This document shows, piece after piece, positions 1 to 9,511 of a DNA stretch of 64,000 nucleotides. The translations under genes and the position numbers were made by a program. Source of the stretch: Pseudomonas chlororaphis subsp. aurantiaca (lineage in GTDB: Bacteria > Pseudomonadota > Gammaproteobacteria > Pseudomonadales > Pseudomonadaceae); assembly GCF_013466605.1 (NCBI RefSeq), contig NZ_CP059162.1, positions 2,604,001 through 2,668,000 on the forward strand, read 5' to 3'. Position 1 is the stretch's first letter. Each line of letters begins with the position of its first letter. Under the pieces are notes generated by a model, which worked only from the letters and a program-made list of their open reading frames with translations, had not been told where the DNA came from and did not search any database.

Positions 1-18
1 CATCAAAAGGAACGCGCC

Positions 19-663
19 ATGTCTATCCGTGAACTGCTCAACCCAAGCAACTGCGCCCTGATCCTGATCGACCACCAGCCACAGATGTCCTTCGGCGTGC
101 AGTCGATCGACCGCCAGACCCTGAAGAACAACACCGTGGGCCTGGCCAAGGCGGCGAAGATCTTCAACGTGCCGACCATCTTCACTTCGGTGGAAACCGA
201 GAGCTTCAGCGGCTACATCTGGCCGGAACTGCTCAGCGTGTTCCCCGATCACCAGCCGATCGAGCGCACCTCGATGAACTCCTGGGAAGACAAGAAGCTG
301 GTGGAAGCGGTGAAGGCCACCGGGCGCAAGAAACTGATCATGGCTGCGCTGTGGACCGAGGTCTGCCTGAACTTCCCGGCCCTGGAAGCCCTGGCCGAAG
401 GTTATGAGGTGTACATCGTCACCGACGCTTCCGGCGGCACCACCCAGGAAGCCCATGACATGTCGGTGCAGCGCATGATCCAGGCCGGCGCGGTGCCGGT
501 GACCTGGCAGCAAGTGCTGCTCGAGTTCCAGCGCGACTGGGCGCACAAGGAAACCTACGACGCGGTGATGGACCTGGTGCGCGAGCACAGCGGCGCCTAC
601 GGCATGGGCGTGGACTATGCCTACACCATGGTGCACAAGGCGCCGCAGCGTCAGGTCAAGTAA
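19..663 (+). CDS. YcaC-type isochorismatase-fold hydrolase
   Basis: Cytoplasmic cysteine hydrolase of the isochorismatase-like superfamily, closest in look to the E. coli YcaC group, whose physiological substrate is not established. The 214-residue chain is about the family length. Seen in the sequence: the N-terminal catalytic aspartate in LILIDHQ (D18), a lysine-containing helix in the middle, and the nucleophilic cysteine in WTEVCL (C116), followed by the TDASGG strand-turn typical of the fold. The ATG is preceded by AAAAGGAA at a normal distance. It stands alone and is closed by a strong terminator at 731-763. The family assignment is secure; the substrate is unknown. Confidence 0.9.
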   Translation: MSIRELLNPSNCALILIDHQPQMSFGVQSIDRQTLKNNTVGLAKAAKIFNVPTIFTSVETESFSGYIWPELLSVFPDHQPIERTSMNSWEDKKLVEAVKATGRKKLIMAALWTEVCLNFPALEALAEGYEVYIVTDASGGTTQEAHDMSVQRMIQAGAVPVTWQQVLLEFQRDWAHKETYDAVMDLVREHSGAYGMGVDYAYTMVHKAPQRQVK

Positions 664-730
664 GCCTGCCGCCAACGATAACGCGGTTTAGCAGAAGTAC
701 TGCGTCATCCAAATAACCGGCATGCAATAA

Positions 731-763
731 AAAAGGGACGCTCTTATTGGAGCGTCCCTTTTT
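731..763. terminator. bidirectional intrinsic terminator
   Basis: A perfect stem AAAAGGGACGCTC / GAGCGTCCCTTTT with loop TTATTG, with A-runs on the left and T-runs on the right. It can therefore terminate both the hydrolase on the + strand and the convergent small gene on the - strand. Confidence 0.88.
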
Positions 764-807
764 ATTTAATGGATCAACGGTTGATCAGCGACAACGACAA
801 GTTGCAC

Positions 808-1137
808 TTAGCAGAACCGGTCAATCACCCGAACTTCCGACTTGTTCTGCAGCGATTGCCATTCATTCTTCAGGGTATCGAATACCCGTCCGATGAAGTC
901 CCTGTCGGCGGCGGCCTTCTTGCCGACGTAGCCCTGGCCACGGCGGTACATTTTCAGGCGGGCCAGCAGGTCCTGGTTGTTCTTGTCGAACTCTTCTTCA
1001 TGGGCGTGGGGCGACAGGCAGTCGATATGGACCTGGCCAGACTTGGCAATCCACAGGATGTGGCTGTCATGGCTGTCTTTCTGTGCCGCGAACATACGAG
1101 CCAGTTCATCAATAGTAGGTTGATTGTTCAGATTCAT
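808..1137 (-). CDS. hypothetical protein, 109 aa
   Basis: Small soluble protein with no signal peptide or membrane segment, and no family I recognise. It is rich in charged residues and carries a His-rich stretch (CLSPHAHEEEF) near residue 40, a basic patch (KMYRRGQGY) near residue 63, and a C-terminal Cys. The ATG at 1137 has an AAGGGG ribosome binding site at good spacing on the minus strand. It ends just before the bidirectional terminator at 731-763. The codon composition and ribosome binding site support the minus-strand reading over the overlapping plus-strand frame. Function unknown. Confidence 0.75.
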   Translation of the reverse strand: MNLNNQPTIDELARMFAAQKDSHDSHILWIAKSGQVHIDCLSPHAHEEEFDKNNQDLLARLKMYRRGQGYVGKKAAADRDFIGRVFDTLKNEWQSLQNKSEVRVIDRFC

Positions 1138-1706
1138 TTGTAAGCCCCTTGACCATTTCGATCTATCTAGTTGAGTCGCTAATTGATATCGCTACATCGG
1201 TAAGTTGAACCCTGATACCGGAAACAGGGCGACAGAGGGTGTCTGTCGGATACAGATAAGGCCCAGAGCCTGATGCGTGTAGTCGTCTTGATTAACTGCT
1301 ACGCAATAGCGTCACAACGAAGAGAAGCAGCGTAAACCTGGATCAAGCTGCCGAAGTTTTCAGTTTCGGCCACAAGCATCTTGAGGAGTTTTCGCCAGCT
1401 TCCCGCCCTTTGTACTGGACGTTCATGCCAGGTCAGTTTCATCAATCTGCCTTGTGGGCAGTACACATCCGGGTTAACAGCTCGGCGGTCAGACGAGCTT
1501 GCTCATAACACCTTTGCCAAGTCTCCCGATCGGGGAGACGCCTGCATCATGCAAGGGCGAATTCGCCTCGTCAACGGTTTTGTAGTGAAAATTTTCAAGC
1601 ACTACATATTGTCCGACAAAACCTTTCGGCACATGCCCGGAACGGGCTATCGCGACCGAGGACAGGTAGAATCAAGGCCTTGAAACAGGTTCTTGAGGTT
1701 GCAGTG
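1138..1706. other. 569-bp intergenic region between divergent genes
   Basis: No convincing gene. It must hold the promoters of the 109-aa gene (minus) and polB (plus). A 19-bp imperfect palindrome lies at 1521-1539 (arms GTCTCCC and GGGAGAC around GATCG). I looked for a LexA box (CTG-N10-CAG) near polB and found no good match. Confidence 0.6.
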
Positions 1707-4067
1707 GTGGATTTACAGCAGGGCTTCGTCCTGACCCGGCACTGGCGTGACACGCCGGCAGGCACGGAAGTCGAGTTCTGGTTGGCGACCGATGCCGGGC
1801 CGTGCCAGATCCGCTTGCCGGTGCAGACCTCCGTGGCCTTCATTCCCGCCGAACAGCAGGAACAGGCGCGGCGCCTGCTGGCCGACGATCGCGATGTCGA
1901 ATTGCGCCCCCTGGGCCTGTGCGACTTCCAGCACCGCCCGGTGCTGGGCCTGTATTGCCCGCAGCACAATCAATTGATCCGCCTCGACAAGACCCTGCGC
2001 CGCGCCGGTGTCGAGGTGTTCGAGGCCGATGTGCGGCCGCCCGAGCGCTACCTGATGGAGCGTTTCATCACCGCGCCGGTGTGGTTCGGCGGCACCCCGG
2101 GCGAGGGCGGGATGCTGCTGGAGGCGCAGATGAAGCCGGCGCCGGACTATCGCCCATCGTTGAAGCTGGTGTCGCTGGATATCGAGACCAGCGAGACCGG
2201 CGAGCTGTACTCCATCGCCCTGGAAGGCTGCGGCCAGCGCCAGGTGTACATGCTCGGCCGCGCTCGCGAGGACGACAGCGCGGTGGACTTCGATCTGGAG
2301 TTCTGCGCCAGCCGCGAGCAGTTGCTTGAGCGGCTCAACCAGTGGCTGGCGCGGCACGATCCGGATGCGATCATCGGCTGGAACCTGGTGCAGTTCGACC
2401 TGCGGGTGCTGCACGAACACGCGCGCCGCCTGGCGGTGCCCTTGCGCCTGGGGCGCGGTGGCGAGGAGATGCAGTGGCGCGAACACGGCAGCCGCACCCA
2501 TTATTTCGCCGCGGCCGCCGGGCGCCTGATCATCGATGGCATCGAAGCCCTGCGCTCGGCGACCTGGAGCTTCCCGTCCTTCAGCCTGGAGAACGTCGCC
2601 CAGACCCTGCTCGGCGAAGGCAAGTCGATCGACAACCCTTACCAGCGCATGGACGAAATCAACCGCATGTTCGCCGAGGACAAGCCCGCCCTGGCGCGCT
2701 ACAACCTCAAGGACTGCGAGCTGGTGACGCGAATTTTCGCCAAGACCGAACTGCTCACCTTTCTTCTCGAGCGGGCCACGGTCACCGGCCTGCCGGCCGA
2801 CCGCAGCGGCGGCTCGGTGGCGGCCTTCACCCACCTGTATATGCCGCTGATGCACCGCCAGGGCTTCGTCGCGCCGAACCTTGGCGAGCAGCCGCCGCAG
2901 GCCAGCCCCGGCGGTTTTGTCATGGACTCGCGGCCCGGTCTGTACGAGTCGGTGCTGGTGCTGGACTACAAGAGCCTGTACCCGTCGATCATCCGCAGCT
3001 TCCTGATCGACCCGGTGGGGCTGGTGGAAGGACTGCGCCACCCGGCGGACGACGAGTCGGTGCCGGGCTTTCGCGGCGCGCGGTTTTCCCGCACCCGGCA
3101 TTGCCTGCCGTCGATCGTCGCCCGGGTCGCCGAGAGCCGCGAGGTGGCCAAGCGCGAACACAACGCGCCGCTGTCCCAGGCACTGAAGATCATCATGAAC
3201 GCCTTCTACGGCGTGCTCGGCTCCAGTGGCTGCCGCTTCTTCGATCCGCGCCTGGCGTCGTCGATCACCATGCGCGGCCACGAAATCATGCGCCGCACCC
3301 GCCAGCTCATCGAAGCGCAGGGCCACAAGGTGATCTACGGCGACACCGACTCGACCTTCGTCTGGCTCGGCAGCGCCCACGCCGAGGCGGATGCCGCGCG
3401 CATCGGCCGCGCGCTGGTGCAGCACGTCAACCAGTGGTGGCGCGATCACCTGCGCGATGAGTACGGCCTGGAAAGCGCCCTGGAACTGCAATTCGAAACC
3501 CACTTCAGTCGCTTTTTGATGCCGACCATTCGTGGCGCGGAAGAGGGCAGCAAGAAGCGCTACGCCGGCCTGGTGACCCGCGCCGACGGCACCCAGGAGA
3601 TGGTCTACAAGGGCCTGGAAGCGGTGCGCACCGACTGGTCGCCGCTGGCCCAGCAGTTCCAGCAGGAGCTGTACCAACGGATCTTCCATCGCCAGCCGTA
3701 CCAGGACTATGTGCGCGACTACGTGCGGCGCACCCTGGCCGGCGAGCTGGACGAGCAGCTGGTGTACCGCAAGCGCCTGCGCCGCCAGCTGGACGATTAC
3801 GAACGCAACGTCCCGCCCCATGTGCGCGCCGCGCGCCTGGCCGACGAATACAACCGGCAGCACGGCCGGCCCCAGCGCTATCAGAACGGCGGCTGGATCA
3901 GCTACGTGATCACCCTGGCCGGCCCCGAACCCCTGGAAAACCGCACCGCGGCCATCGATTACGATCACTACGTGACTCGCCAATTGCAGCCGGTGGCGGA
4001 TGCCATCCTGCCGTTCGTGCAAGATGATTTCAGTACATTAGTGGGTGGGCAGATGGGCTTGTTCTGA
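1707..4067 (+). CDS. polB: DNA polymerase II
   Basis: Family B DNA polymerase with 3'-5' proofreading, used in replication restart and translesion synthesis after DNA damage. Motifs appear in the expected order: exonuclease I (LDIETS), polymerase motif A ([10 protein letters not shown]), motif B (KIIMNAFYG) and motif C (YGDTDS). I prefer the GTG at 1707, giving 786 aa, because TTGAGG at 1693-1698 is well placed for it and the family begins close to DLQQGF; an upstream TTG at 1680 would add nine residues. In E. coli the gene is LexA-controlled, but no obvious LexA box is visible here. The membrane nuclease-like gene follows after 44 bp. Confidence 0.96.
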   Translation: MDLQQGFVLTRHWRDTPAGTEVEFWLATDAGPCQIRLPVQTSVAFIPAEQQEQARRLLADDRDVELRPLGLCDFQHRPVLGLYCPQHNQLIRLDKTLRRAGVEVFEADVRPPERYLMERFITAPVWFGGTPGEGGMLLEAQMKPAPDYRPSLKLVSLDIETSETGELYSIALEGCGQRQVYMLGRAREDDSAVDFDLEFCASREQLLERLNQWLARHDPDAIIGWNLVQFDLRVLHEHARRLAVPLRLGRGGEEMQWREHGSRTHYFAAAAGRLIIDGIEALRSATWSFPSFSLENVAQTLLGEGKSIDNPYQRMDEINRMFAEDKPALARYNLKDCELVTRIFAKTELLTFLLERATVTGLPADRSGGSVAAFTHLYMPLMHRQGFVAPNLGEQPPQASPGGFVMDSRPGLYESVLVLDYKSLYPSIIRSFLIDPVGLVEGLRHPADDESVPGFRGARFSRTRHCLPSIVARVAESREVAKREHNAPLSQALKIIMNAFYGVLGSSGCRFFDPRLASSITMRGHEIMRRTRQLIEAQGHKVIYGDTDSTFVWLGSAHAEADAARIGRALVQHVNQWWRDHLRDEYGLESALELQFETHFSRFLMPTIRGAEEGSKKRYAGLVTRADGTQEMVYKGLEAVRTDWSPLAQQFQQELYQRIFHRQPYQDYVRDYVRRTLAGELDEQLVYRKRLRRQLDDYERNVPPHVRAARLADEYNRQHGRPQRYQNGGWISYVITLAGPEPLENRTAAIDYDHYVTRQLQPVADAILPFVQDDFSTLVGGQMGLF

Positions 4068-4111
4068 GGTCCTTGGCACCCTCCAAAAAAACACAAGGAA
4101 GTGAATCTGTC

Positions 4112-5170
4112 ATGAGTAGCTTGCAGCCTGGCAACACCGCCGAAAGTCTGGGGCGAATTATTCTGAGTACGCGCCGTGCGCAGCTTTTTTCCCGCTTCAT
4201 GTGGGGCGGCAATATGGTGCTGATCGCGGCCAGTTATCTGATGCTGATCTGGCCAGTGTTCATGCCGGCCGGGTTCACCAACCCGGCAGTGGTGAAAGTG
4301 GCAGGTTCTGAACGCTATCGACAGATGACCGACTCGCTGCGCCAGGAACTCAAGGCCTGGAACGAGGGGCTGGCCCAGAGCACGCTGCAGCGTGATCCGC
4401 CTCCGGACTTCATGCTGCTCGACGTGCCCTGGCCCGGTTTGGTGGTGGAAATGAATTACCGCGCTGTGCCAAGGTCCGATGCGCTCTCGACTGGTGAGTC
4501 TGCGCCGAACCCGTTGCGTTACAAATACGACCCGCAGATTCGGGTCATGCCGTCGGTTATCGGACTGATCATCTTTGTCACGCTCGAAATCGCCATGGCG
4601 TTGTTTATGGCGTTTTTGTTCGTGCACAAATCCAGGGAACAGGCCGATTTCGAGTCTGGGGTCTTACGCCGCTTTTTCCACGATGACGAGACCCCTGTGC
4701 CGCTGAACAACCCAGGGGTCGAGCGCCTGCTGGCCAATTTCCATACGTTTGCCGTGCAGCTCAACCGGCGGCGTGGTGGACGCAGCGGTATTGTCGTCAA
4801 GGACGAATATGACGTGCAGGACGTGCTGCATGCGTTGCTCAAACTGCACTTCAAGGACGTCAGGGCCGAAGAGCAGACGCCCAGCCATGCGGGTGCGGCG
4901 GCGCGCATGGACTTTCTGCTTCCTGACGAACAGACCGTGATCGAAGTGAAGATGACTCGCGACGGCTTGCGCGATGGCAAGCTGGGTGAAGAGCTGATTG
5001 TCGATGTCGAGCGCTATCGGGGCCACCCGGGCTGCCGGCGGCTGATCTGCTTTGTCTACGATCCGGAGCAACGGGTGGTTAATCCGTTTGGCCTGGCCGC
5101 CGATCTGGCGCGTGCCTCTGGCGACATGTCAGTCGAGGTGATTTTTTCACCGGCTACTTCGCAGGCCTGA
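4112..5170 (+). CDS. membrane-anchored PD-(D/E)XK nuclease-like protein
   Basis: A 352-aa protein of unknown role. Two hydrophobic segments, near residues 32-55 and 147-172, flank a roughly 90-residue hydrophilic loop. A soluble C-terminal domain (about 220-350) follows. It carries YDVQDVLHALL, then RMDFLL (D267), and E278-V-K280, the D...ExK core of restriction-endonuclease-like folds. The shape of this domain recalls nuclease domains seen in restriction and defence proteins of the DpnII/MboI type; that comparison is from memory. The start at 4112 has AAGGAA upstream, and a TTG at 4073 is a weaker alternative. It lies 44 bp after polB on the same strand and could be co-transcribed. Nuclease fold likely; activity and role unproven. 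Confidence 0.8.
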   Translation: MSSLQPGNTAESLGRIILSTRRAQLFSRFMWGGNMVLIAASYLMLIWPVFMPAGFTNPAVVKVAGSERYRQMTDSLRQELKAWNEGLAQSTLQRDPPPDFMLLDVPWPGLVVEMNYRAVPRSDALSTGESAPNPLRYKYDPQIRVMPSVIGLIIFVTLEIAMALFMAFLFVHKSREQADFESGVLRRFFHDDETPVPLNNPGVERLLANFHTFAVQLNRRRGGRSGIVVKDEYDVQDVLHALLKLHFKDVRAEEQTPSHAGAAARMDFLLPDEQTVIEVKMTRDGLRDGKLGEELIVDVERYRGHPGCRRLICFVYDPEQRVVNPFGLAADLARASGDMSVEVIFSPATSQA

Positions 5171-5200
5171 CAGGTCCCACGATGGCCATGTTTCGGGTAT

Positions 5201-5530
5201 TCAATCGACAATAAACAACTTGGCGCCGACCGCGGTGAACGAGCGATGGGGTTCGGCGTTGTCCGCCACCTGGTAGCTCATGCCGGGTGTCAGCACGAAC
5301 CGGCGGCCGTCTTCGAGTTCGGTGTGCAGTTCGCCTTCCAGGCAAAACAGAATATGCCCCTTGGAGCACCAGTGATCGGCCAGGTAGCCGGGGCTGTATT
5401 CGACCATCCGCGCGCGGATGGCGCCGAACTGCCGGGTGCGCCAGTAGGCACTGCCAGTTTCGCCGCGATGCTCGGTGGCTTGGATCTGTGACCAGTCGGT
5501 GGTGCCGAAGGGAATGCCTGCAATGTCCAT
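5201..5530 (-). CDS. DHCW-motif cupin-fold protein
   Basis: Small single-domain cupin of 109 aa. It shows the characteristic DHWCSKGH segment near residue 52, then the GELHTELEDGR strand pair and a closing PHRSF turn. Cupins of this group are cytoplasmic beta-barrels of unknown substrate that often bind a metal through His residues. The ATG at 5530 is used; the longer minus-strand frame reaching 5582 is not this gene. The gene converges on the membrane nuclease-like gene, and the small secreted-protein gene lies just upstream on the same strand, 30 bp away. Confidence 0.85.
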   Translation of the reverse strand: MDIAGIPFGTTDWSQIQATEHRGETGSAYWRTRQFGAIRARMVEYSPGYLADHWCSKGHILFCLEGELHTELEDGRRFVLTPGMSYQVADNAEPHRSFTAVGAKLFIVD

Positions 5531-5560
5531 TGAATGCCTGTCTGTCCTGGTTTAAGGGGC

Positions 5561-5857
5561 TCAGTCGTCGACCGAGGTACAAATGCCGCTGGCGCCTTGC
5601 TTGCCGCTGTAGGTCACGACCACCGAGTCGTCATCTTCCACGCTGATGGTCACCGTGATGCCCGAACCCTTGGCCTCGAAATAACGCTCGTTGACGGTCT
5701 TGGTCTGGGCCTCTTTGCCGTTGATGAACACCGGTCCCCCTTCCTCCGCGCTGACCGGGATATTGCCCGGACAGTCGACATTGAACAGCGGGATGCCTTC
5801 GGCGTGGGCGGCACTGGCGACCAGCGACAGGGCGCAACTCAGGAGGATTCTTTTCAT
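5561..5857 (-). CDS. small secreted/periplasmic hypothetical protein
   Basis: 98-aa exported protein with a classical signal peptide (residues 1-19, ending AAHA before EGIPLF). The mature part is about 79 residues with two cysteines (VDCPG and GICTS) that could form a disulfide, and a beta-rich, acidic composition. An AGGAGTCC-type ribosome binding site precedes the ATG on the minus strand. It is divergent from the serralysin gene, but it does not resemble the AprI protease inhibitor. Function unknown. Confidence 0.85.
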   Translation of the reverse strand: MKRILLSCALSLVASAAHAEGIPLFNVDCPGNIPVSAEEGGPVFINGKEAQTKTVNERYFEAKGSGITVTISVEDDDSVVVTYSGKQGASGICTSVDD

Positions 5858-6133
5858 CGCGGACTCCTTGGGATACAGGCAGGAACCGGGGCGCGGCGGC
5901 GTGCTCCGTTAGCGCTGAAGCTTAGCCCATGGCGCGCTTGGGCTGGGCAGCGAGCCGCGATTTTAATCAGGCGAAAAGCCCTCTGGCGGTTTTGTCGGAC
6001 AATAAAAATCGTGGACGAGGCGCCGATTTCTGTGTCAATTTTCCCCTGCCTTGAATAGGGCGAGTGATAGGACGATCTCGCTAACAGGTCGCCGTGGTCT
6101 ATCGGAAATTTTCAGCGTTGAACAAGGATGTAA

Positions 6134-7570
6134 ATGATGTCAAAAGCCAAAGAAAATGCCGGTTTTTCGGCAGCTCCAGGCAGTAATGCCTACCAACTGA
6201 TCACTGCCTTCAGCCATGCCTATGACCGTGGCGGCGCAGAGCTGGTGAACGGCAAGCCGTCGTACACCGCGGACCAGGCCGCCGAGCAGATCCTGCGCAA
6301 GGGCCTGTCCTGGCACGACCAGAACGGCGACGGCAAGATCGAGCTCAGCTACAGCTTCCTCACCAGCAAACCGGCCAACTACAACCCGAACCTGGGCACC
6401 TTCAGCGAGTTCAGCGCGTTGCAGAAAGCCCAGGCGTTCCTGGCGCTGCAATCCTGGTCGGACGTGGCCAATGTGAGCTTCAACGAAGCGGCGAGCGGCG
6501 GCGACGGGCACCTGAGTTTCGGCAACTACAGCGTCGGCACCGGCGGTGCGGCCTTCGCCTACCTGCCTTCGGGCAGCAGCTATGACGGCCAGTCCTGGTA
6601 CCTGATCAACGATCAGTACCGGGTCAACGAAACCCCGGGCAACGGCAACTATGGTCGCCAGACCCTGACCCACGAAATCGGCCACAGCCTGGGCCTGTCC
6701 CATCCGGGCACCTACAACGCCGGCAACGGCAACCCGACCTACAACGATGCTTCCTACGCCCAGGACACGCGCGGCTACAGCCTGATGAGCTACTGGAGCG
6801 AGAGCAATACCGGGCAGAACTTCAGTAAGGACGGCGGTGGCGCCTATGCCTCGGCGCCGCTGATGGACGACATTGTCGCGGTGCAGAAACTCTACGGTGC
6901 CAACCACGAGACCCGCTCCGACGACACCGTGTACGGCTTCAACTCCAACACCGGGCGCGATTTCTACAGCGCCAGCTCATCTGCCTCCAAGCTGGTGTTC
7001 TCGGTGTGGGACGGCGGCGGCAACGACACCCTGGACTTCTCCGGCTTCACCCAGAACCAGAAGATCAACCTCAACGAGGGCTCGTTCTCCGACGTCGGCG
7101 GCCTGGTGGGCAACGTGTCCGTGGCCCACGGCGTGACCCTGGAAAACGCCATCGGCGGCTCGGGCAACGACCTGCTGATCGGCAACGCCGCGGCCAACAT
7201 CCTCGAAGGCGGTGCCGGCAACGACATCCTCTACGGCGGCGGTGGTCGCGACACGCTGTGGGGCGGGGCAGGGGCGGACACCTTCGTGTTCGGCAAGGCT
7301 GCGGATTCGACCCTGACCGAACCCGACTGGATCATGGATTTCACCAGTGGCCAGGACAAGATCGACCTCAGCGGCCTGGCGCAGTTCGCCTCGGGGCAGG
7401 CGACCCTGAACTTCGTCAGCGGCTTCACCGGCCACGCCGGCGACGCGATCCTGACCTACTACGCCGAGACCGACCAGACCAGCCTGCTGGTCGACCTCAC
7501 CGGCCTGGGCGCGGTGGACTTCGCCGTGGGCACCATCGGCCAGGCGGCGACCACCGATATCGTGGCCTGA
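6134..7570 (+). CDS. serralysin-family extracellular metalloprotease (AprA/AprX-like)
   Basis: Zinc metalloprotease of the M10B serralysin family, secreted by a type I system without an N-terminal signal peptide. Visible features: zinc site [11 protein letters not shown] (H180, E181, H184, H190), Met-turn SLMSYW (M218, Y220), and calcium-binding RTX nonapeptides GGSGND, GGAGND, GGGGRD and GGAGAD between about 341 and 382. The C-terminus ends in DIVA, a hydrophobic tail like the uncleaved secretion signals of the family. Length 478 aa is typical. The second ATG at 6137 matches the usual MSK start equally well. No aprDEF exporter, AprI inhibitor or lipase follows, so it is an orphan copy that would need a transporter encoded elsewhere. 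Confidence 0.95.
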   Translation: MMSKAKENAGFSAAPGSNAYQLITAFSHAYDRGGAELVNGKPSYTADQAAEQILRKGLSWHDQNGDGKIELSYSFLTSKPANYNPNLGTFSEFSALQKAQAFLALQSWSDVANVSFNEAASGGDGHLSFGNYSVGTGGAAFAYLPSGSSYDGQSWYLINDQYRVNETPGNGNYGRQTLTHEIGHSLGLSHPGTYNAGNGNPTYNDASYAQDTRGYSLMSYWSESNTGQNFSKDGGGAYASAPLMDDIVAVQKLYGANHETRSDDTVYGFNSNTGRDFYSASSSASKLVFSVWDGGGNDTLDFSGFTQNQKINLNEGSFSDVGGLVGNVSVAHGVTLENAIGGSGNDLLIGNAAANILEGGAGNDILYGGGGRDTLWGGAGADTFVFGKAADSTLTEPDWIMDFTSGQDKIDLSGLAQFASGQATLNFVSGFTGHAGDAILTYYAETDQTSLLVDLTGLGAVDFAVGTIGQAATTDIVA

Positions 7571-7587
7571 TCGACAGCAATGGAAGC

Positions 7588-7614
7588 GGCGCGCCATGGC
7601 GTGCCGTTTTTTTT
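7588..7614 (+). terminator. intrinsic terminator after the serralysin gene
   Basis: Stem GGCGCGCC / GGCGTGCC, with one G-T wobble, followed by a run of eight T. It lies 18 bp after the stop codon. Confidence 0.75.
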
Positions 7615-7702
7615 GGCCGCTACCCTTGGCTGACGATGATGGCCCCAAGGCCTGCAACCATCCTTGGGGCGCTATCGTCAGCGAGGGTTTTCCGGGGGTT
7701 TT

Positions 7703-9325
7703 TCAGTTCTTGTCGATATCGACGTCGCGGGTTTCCCGCAGGCAGGTCAGGCCGACGAGCAGGCTGACTCCGGTGATCACCACCGGGTACCACAGGCCGT
7801 AGAAGATGTCGCCGGTGTACACCACCAGGGCGAAGGACACGGTGGGCAGGAAGCCGCCGAACCAGCCGTTGCCGATGTGGTAGGGCAGGGACATGGAGGT
7901 GTAGCGGATGCGGGTCGGGAACAGCTCGACCATCAGCGCCGCCAGCGGGCCGTAGCACATGGCGGCGATCAGGATCAGCGCGACGATCAGCACCACCACC
8001 ATGGTTTTGTTGACGTTCTGGGTATCGGCCGATTGCGGATAGCCGGCCAGGGTCACGGCGCCGCGCAGGGCCGCTTCGTCGAAACCGTCGAGCTGCACTT
8101 CGCCGACGCTGACCTGCACCGGGCTGCCGGCCGGCGCGGCGACGCTGGTGTAGGGCAGGCCCTGCTTGACCAGGAAGGTCTTGACCTTGTCGCACGGGCT
8201 GTCGAAACGCGCCTTGCCCACCGGGTCGAACTGGAAGGTGCAAGTGGCGGGGTCGGCCAGCACGCTGATCGGCGCCTGGCGGCTGGCCTGGTCGATGGCC
8301 GGGTTGGCGTAGTGGGCCAGGGACTTGAAGATCGGGAAGTACAGTGCGGTGGCCAGCAGCAGGCCGACCATCAGCACCGGCTTGCGGCCGATCTTGTCCG
8401 ACAGCCAGCCGAAGAAGATGAAGAACGGCGCGCCGATCACCACGCTGATGATCAGCAGCATGTTGGCCAGGGCCGGGTCCATCTTGAGGAACTGGGTGAG
8501 GAAGAACAGCACGTAGAACTGTGCGGCGTAGAAGGTCACCGCTTGCCCGGCGTTGATGCTGAACAGGGCGATCAGCACCACCTTGAGGTTTTCCCATTTG
8601 CCGAAGGACTCGCGGATCGGCGCCTTGCTGGCCTTGCCTTCTTCTTTCATCTTCAGGAAGGCCGGCGACTCGTGCAGGCTCAGGCGGATCCAGGTGGAAA
8701 TGCCCAGCAGCACGATCGATAGCAGGAACGGCAGGCGCCAGCCCCAGACTTCGAACTGGTCGCCGGTGAAGTAGCGGCAGCCCAGTACCACCAGCAGCGA
8801 CAGCAGCAGGCCGAGGGTCGCGGTGGACTGGATCCAGCTAGTGTGGAAGCCGCGCTTGCCCTGGGGCGCGTGCTCGGCGACGTAGGTCGCGGCGCCGCCG
8901 TATTCACCGCCCAGGGCCAGGCCCTGGAGCATGCGCAGGGCGACCAGGATGATCGGCGCGGCGATGCCGATGCTCGAGTAGGTCGGCAGCAGGCCCACGG
9001 CGAAGGTCGCCAGGCCCATGAGAATGATGGTGGCGAGGAAGGTGTACTTGCGCCCGATCATGTCCCCCAGGCGACCGAACACCAGGGCGCCGAACGGCCG
9101 CACCACGAACCCGGCGGCGAACGCCATCAGGGCGAAGATGAAAGCGGTGGTGTCGTTGACCCCGGCGAAGAACTGCTTGCTGATGACCGCCGCGAGGGCG
9201 CCGTAGAGGAAAAAGTCATACCACTCGAAGACCGTCCCCAGGGACGAGGCGAAGATGACTTTCTGGCTTTCCTGGCTGGTGGGCGCGGCGGCGGCCGCGT
9301 CCAGCGATTGAGCATGTTCCGACAT
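7703..9325 (-). CDS. MHS-family major facilitator transporter
   Basis: Inner-membrane proton-coupled transporter of the metabolite:H+ symporter group (ProP/ShiA/KgtP relatives). The MHS signature WYDFFLYG is near residue 30, and the loop 2-3 motif GRLGDMIGRKYT is present; twelve membrane segments fit. Residues about 325-435 form an unusually long extra-membrane insertion containing two cysteines (ATCTF and SPCDK). The ATG at 9325 is chosen because GAGGG sits 8 nt upstream; an earlier ATG at 9340 lacks this. A GMC dehydrogenase follows on the same strand upstream, separated by a REP element, so the transporter may feed that enzyme's substrate. Substrate unknown. Confidence 0.9.
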   Translation of the reverse strand: MSEHAQSLDAAAAAPTSQESQKVIFASSLGTVFEWYDFFLYGALAAVISKQFFAGVNDTTAFIFALMAFAAGFVVRPFGALVFGRLGDMIGRKYTFLATIILMGLATFAVGLLPTYSSIGIAAPIILVALRMLQGLALGGEYGGAATYVAEHAPQGKRGFHTSWIQSTATLGLLLSLLVVLGCRYFTGDQFEVWGWRLPFLLSIVLLGISTWIRLSLHESPAFLKMKEEGKASKAPIRESFGKWENLKVVLIALFSINAGQAVTFYAAQFYVLFFLTQFLKMDPALANMLLIISVVIGAPFFIFFGWLSDKIGRKPVLMVGLLLATALYFPIFKSLAHYANPAIDQASRQAPISVLADPATCTFQFDPVGKARFDSPCDKVKTFLVKQGLPYTSVAAPAGSPVQVSVGEVQLDGFDEAALRGAVTLAGYPQSADTQNVNKTMVVVLIVALILIAAMCYGPLAALMVELFPTRIRYTSMSLPYHIGNGWFGGFLPTVSFALVVYTGDIFYGLWYPVVITGVSLLVGLTCLRETRDVDIDKN

Positions 9326-9409
9326 ATCGATATCCCTCACAGTGATTGTTTTTGTTGTTCCACTGTCGGCGCCGGCGTGGCGTCGCTATCTGCATCTTGC
9401 TCTTGCTTC

Positions 9410-9508
9410 TGTAGGAGAGAAGCTTGCTCGCGATAGGCCCTTGAGCTTTGCACCGCTCTATAGGCCGCCATCGCGAGCAAGAACTAGGCGTCCCCCTTGC
9501 TCCTACAA
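9410..9508. repeat. REP/BIME element (TGTAGGAG type)
   Basis: Two inverted copies of the Pseudomonas REP palindrome: TGTAGGAG plus a GCTTGCTCGCGAT-like stem, and its reverse complement ending CTCCTACA. They sit between the transporter gene and the upstream GMC gene. Confidence 0.8.
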
Positions 9509-9511
9509 AGA

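Noticed and set aside
769..1143. 124-codon plus-strand frame opposite the 109-aa gene
   Set aside because: It begins at the end of the terminator without a ribosome binding site, while the minus-strand frame has a good one.
1713..4022. 769-codon minus-strand frame opposite polB
   Set aside because: Exact antisense of a clear polymerase gene; a product of high GC at third codon positions. No start signal and no family.
5561..5857. The 98-aa secreted protein as an AprI-type inhibitor of the neighbouring serralysin
   Set aside because: Length and sequence pattern do not match AprI; only the position suggests it.
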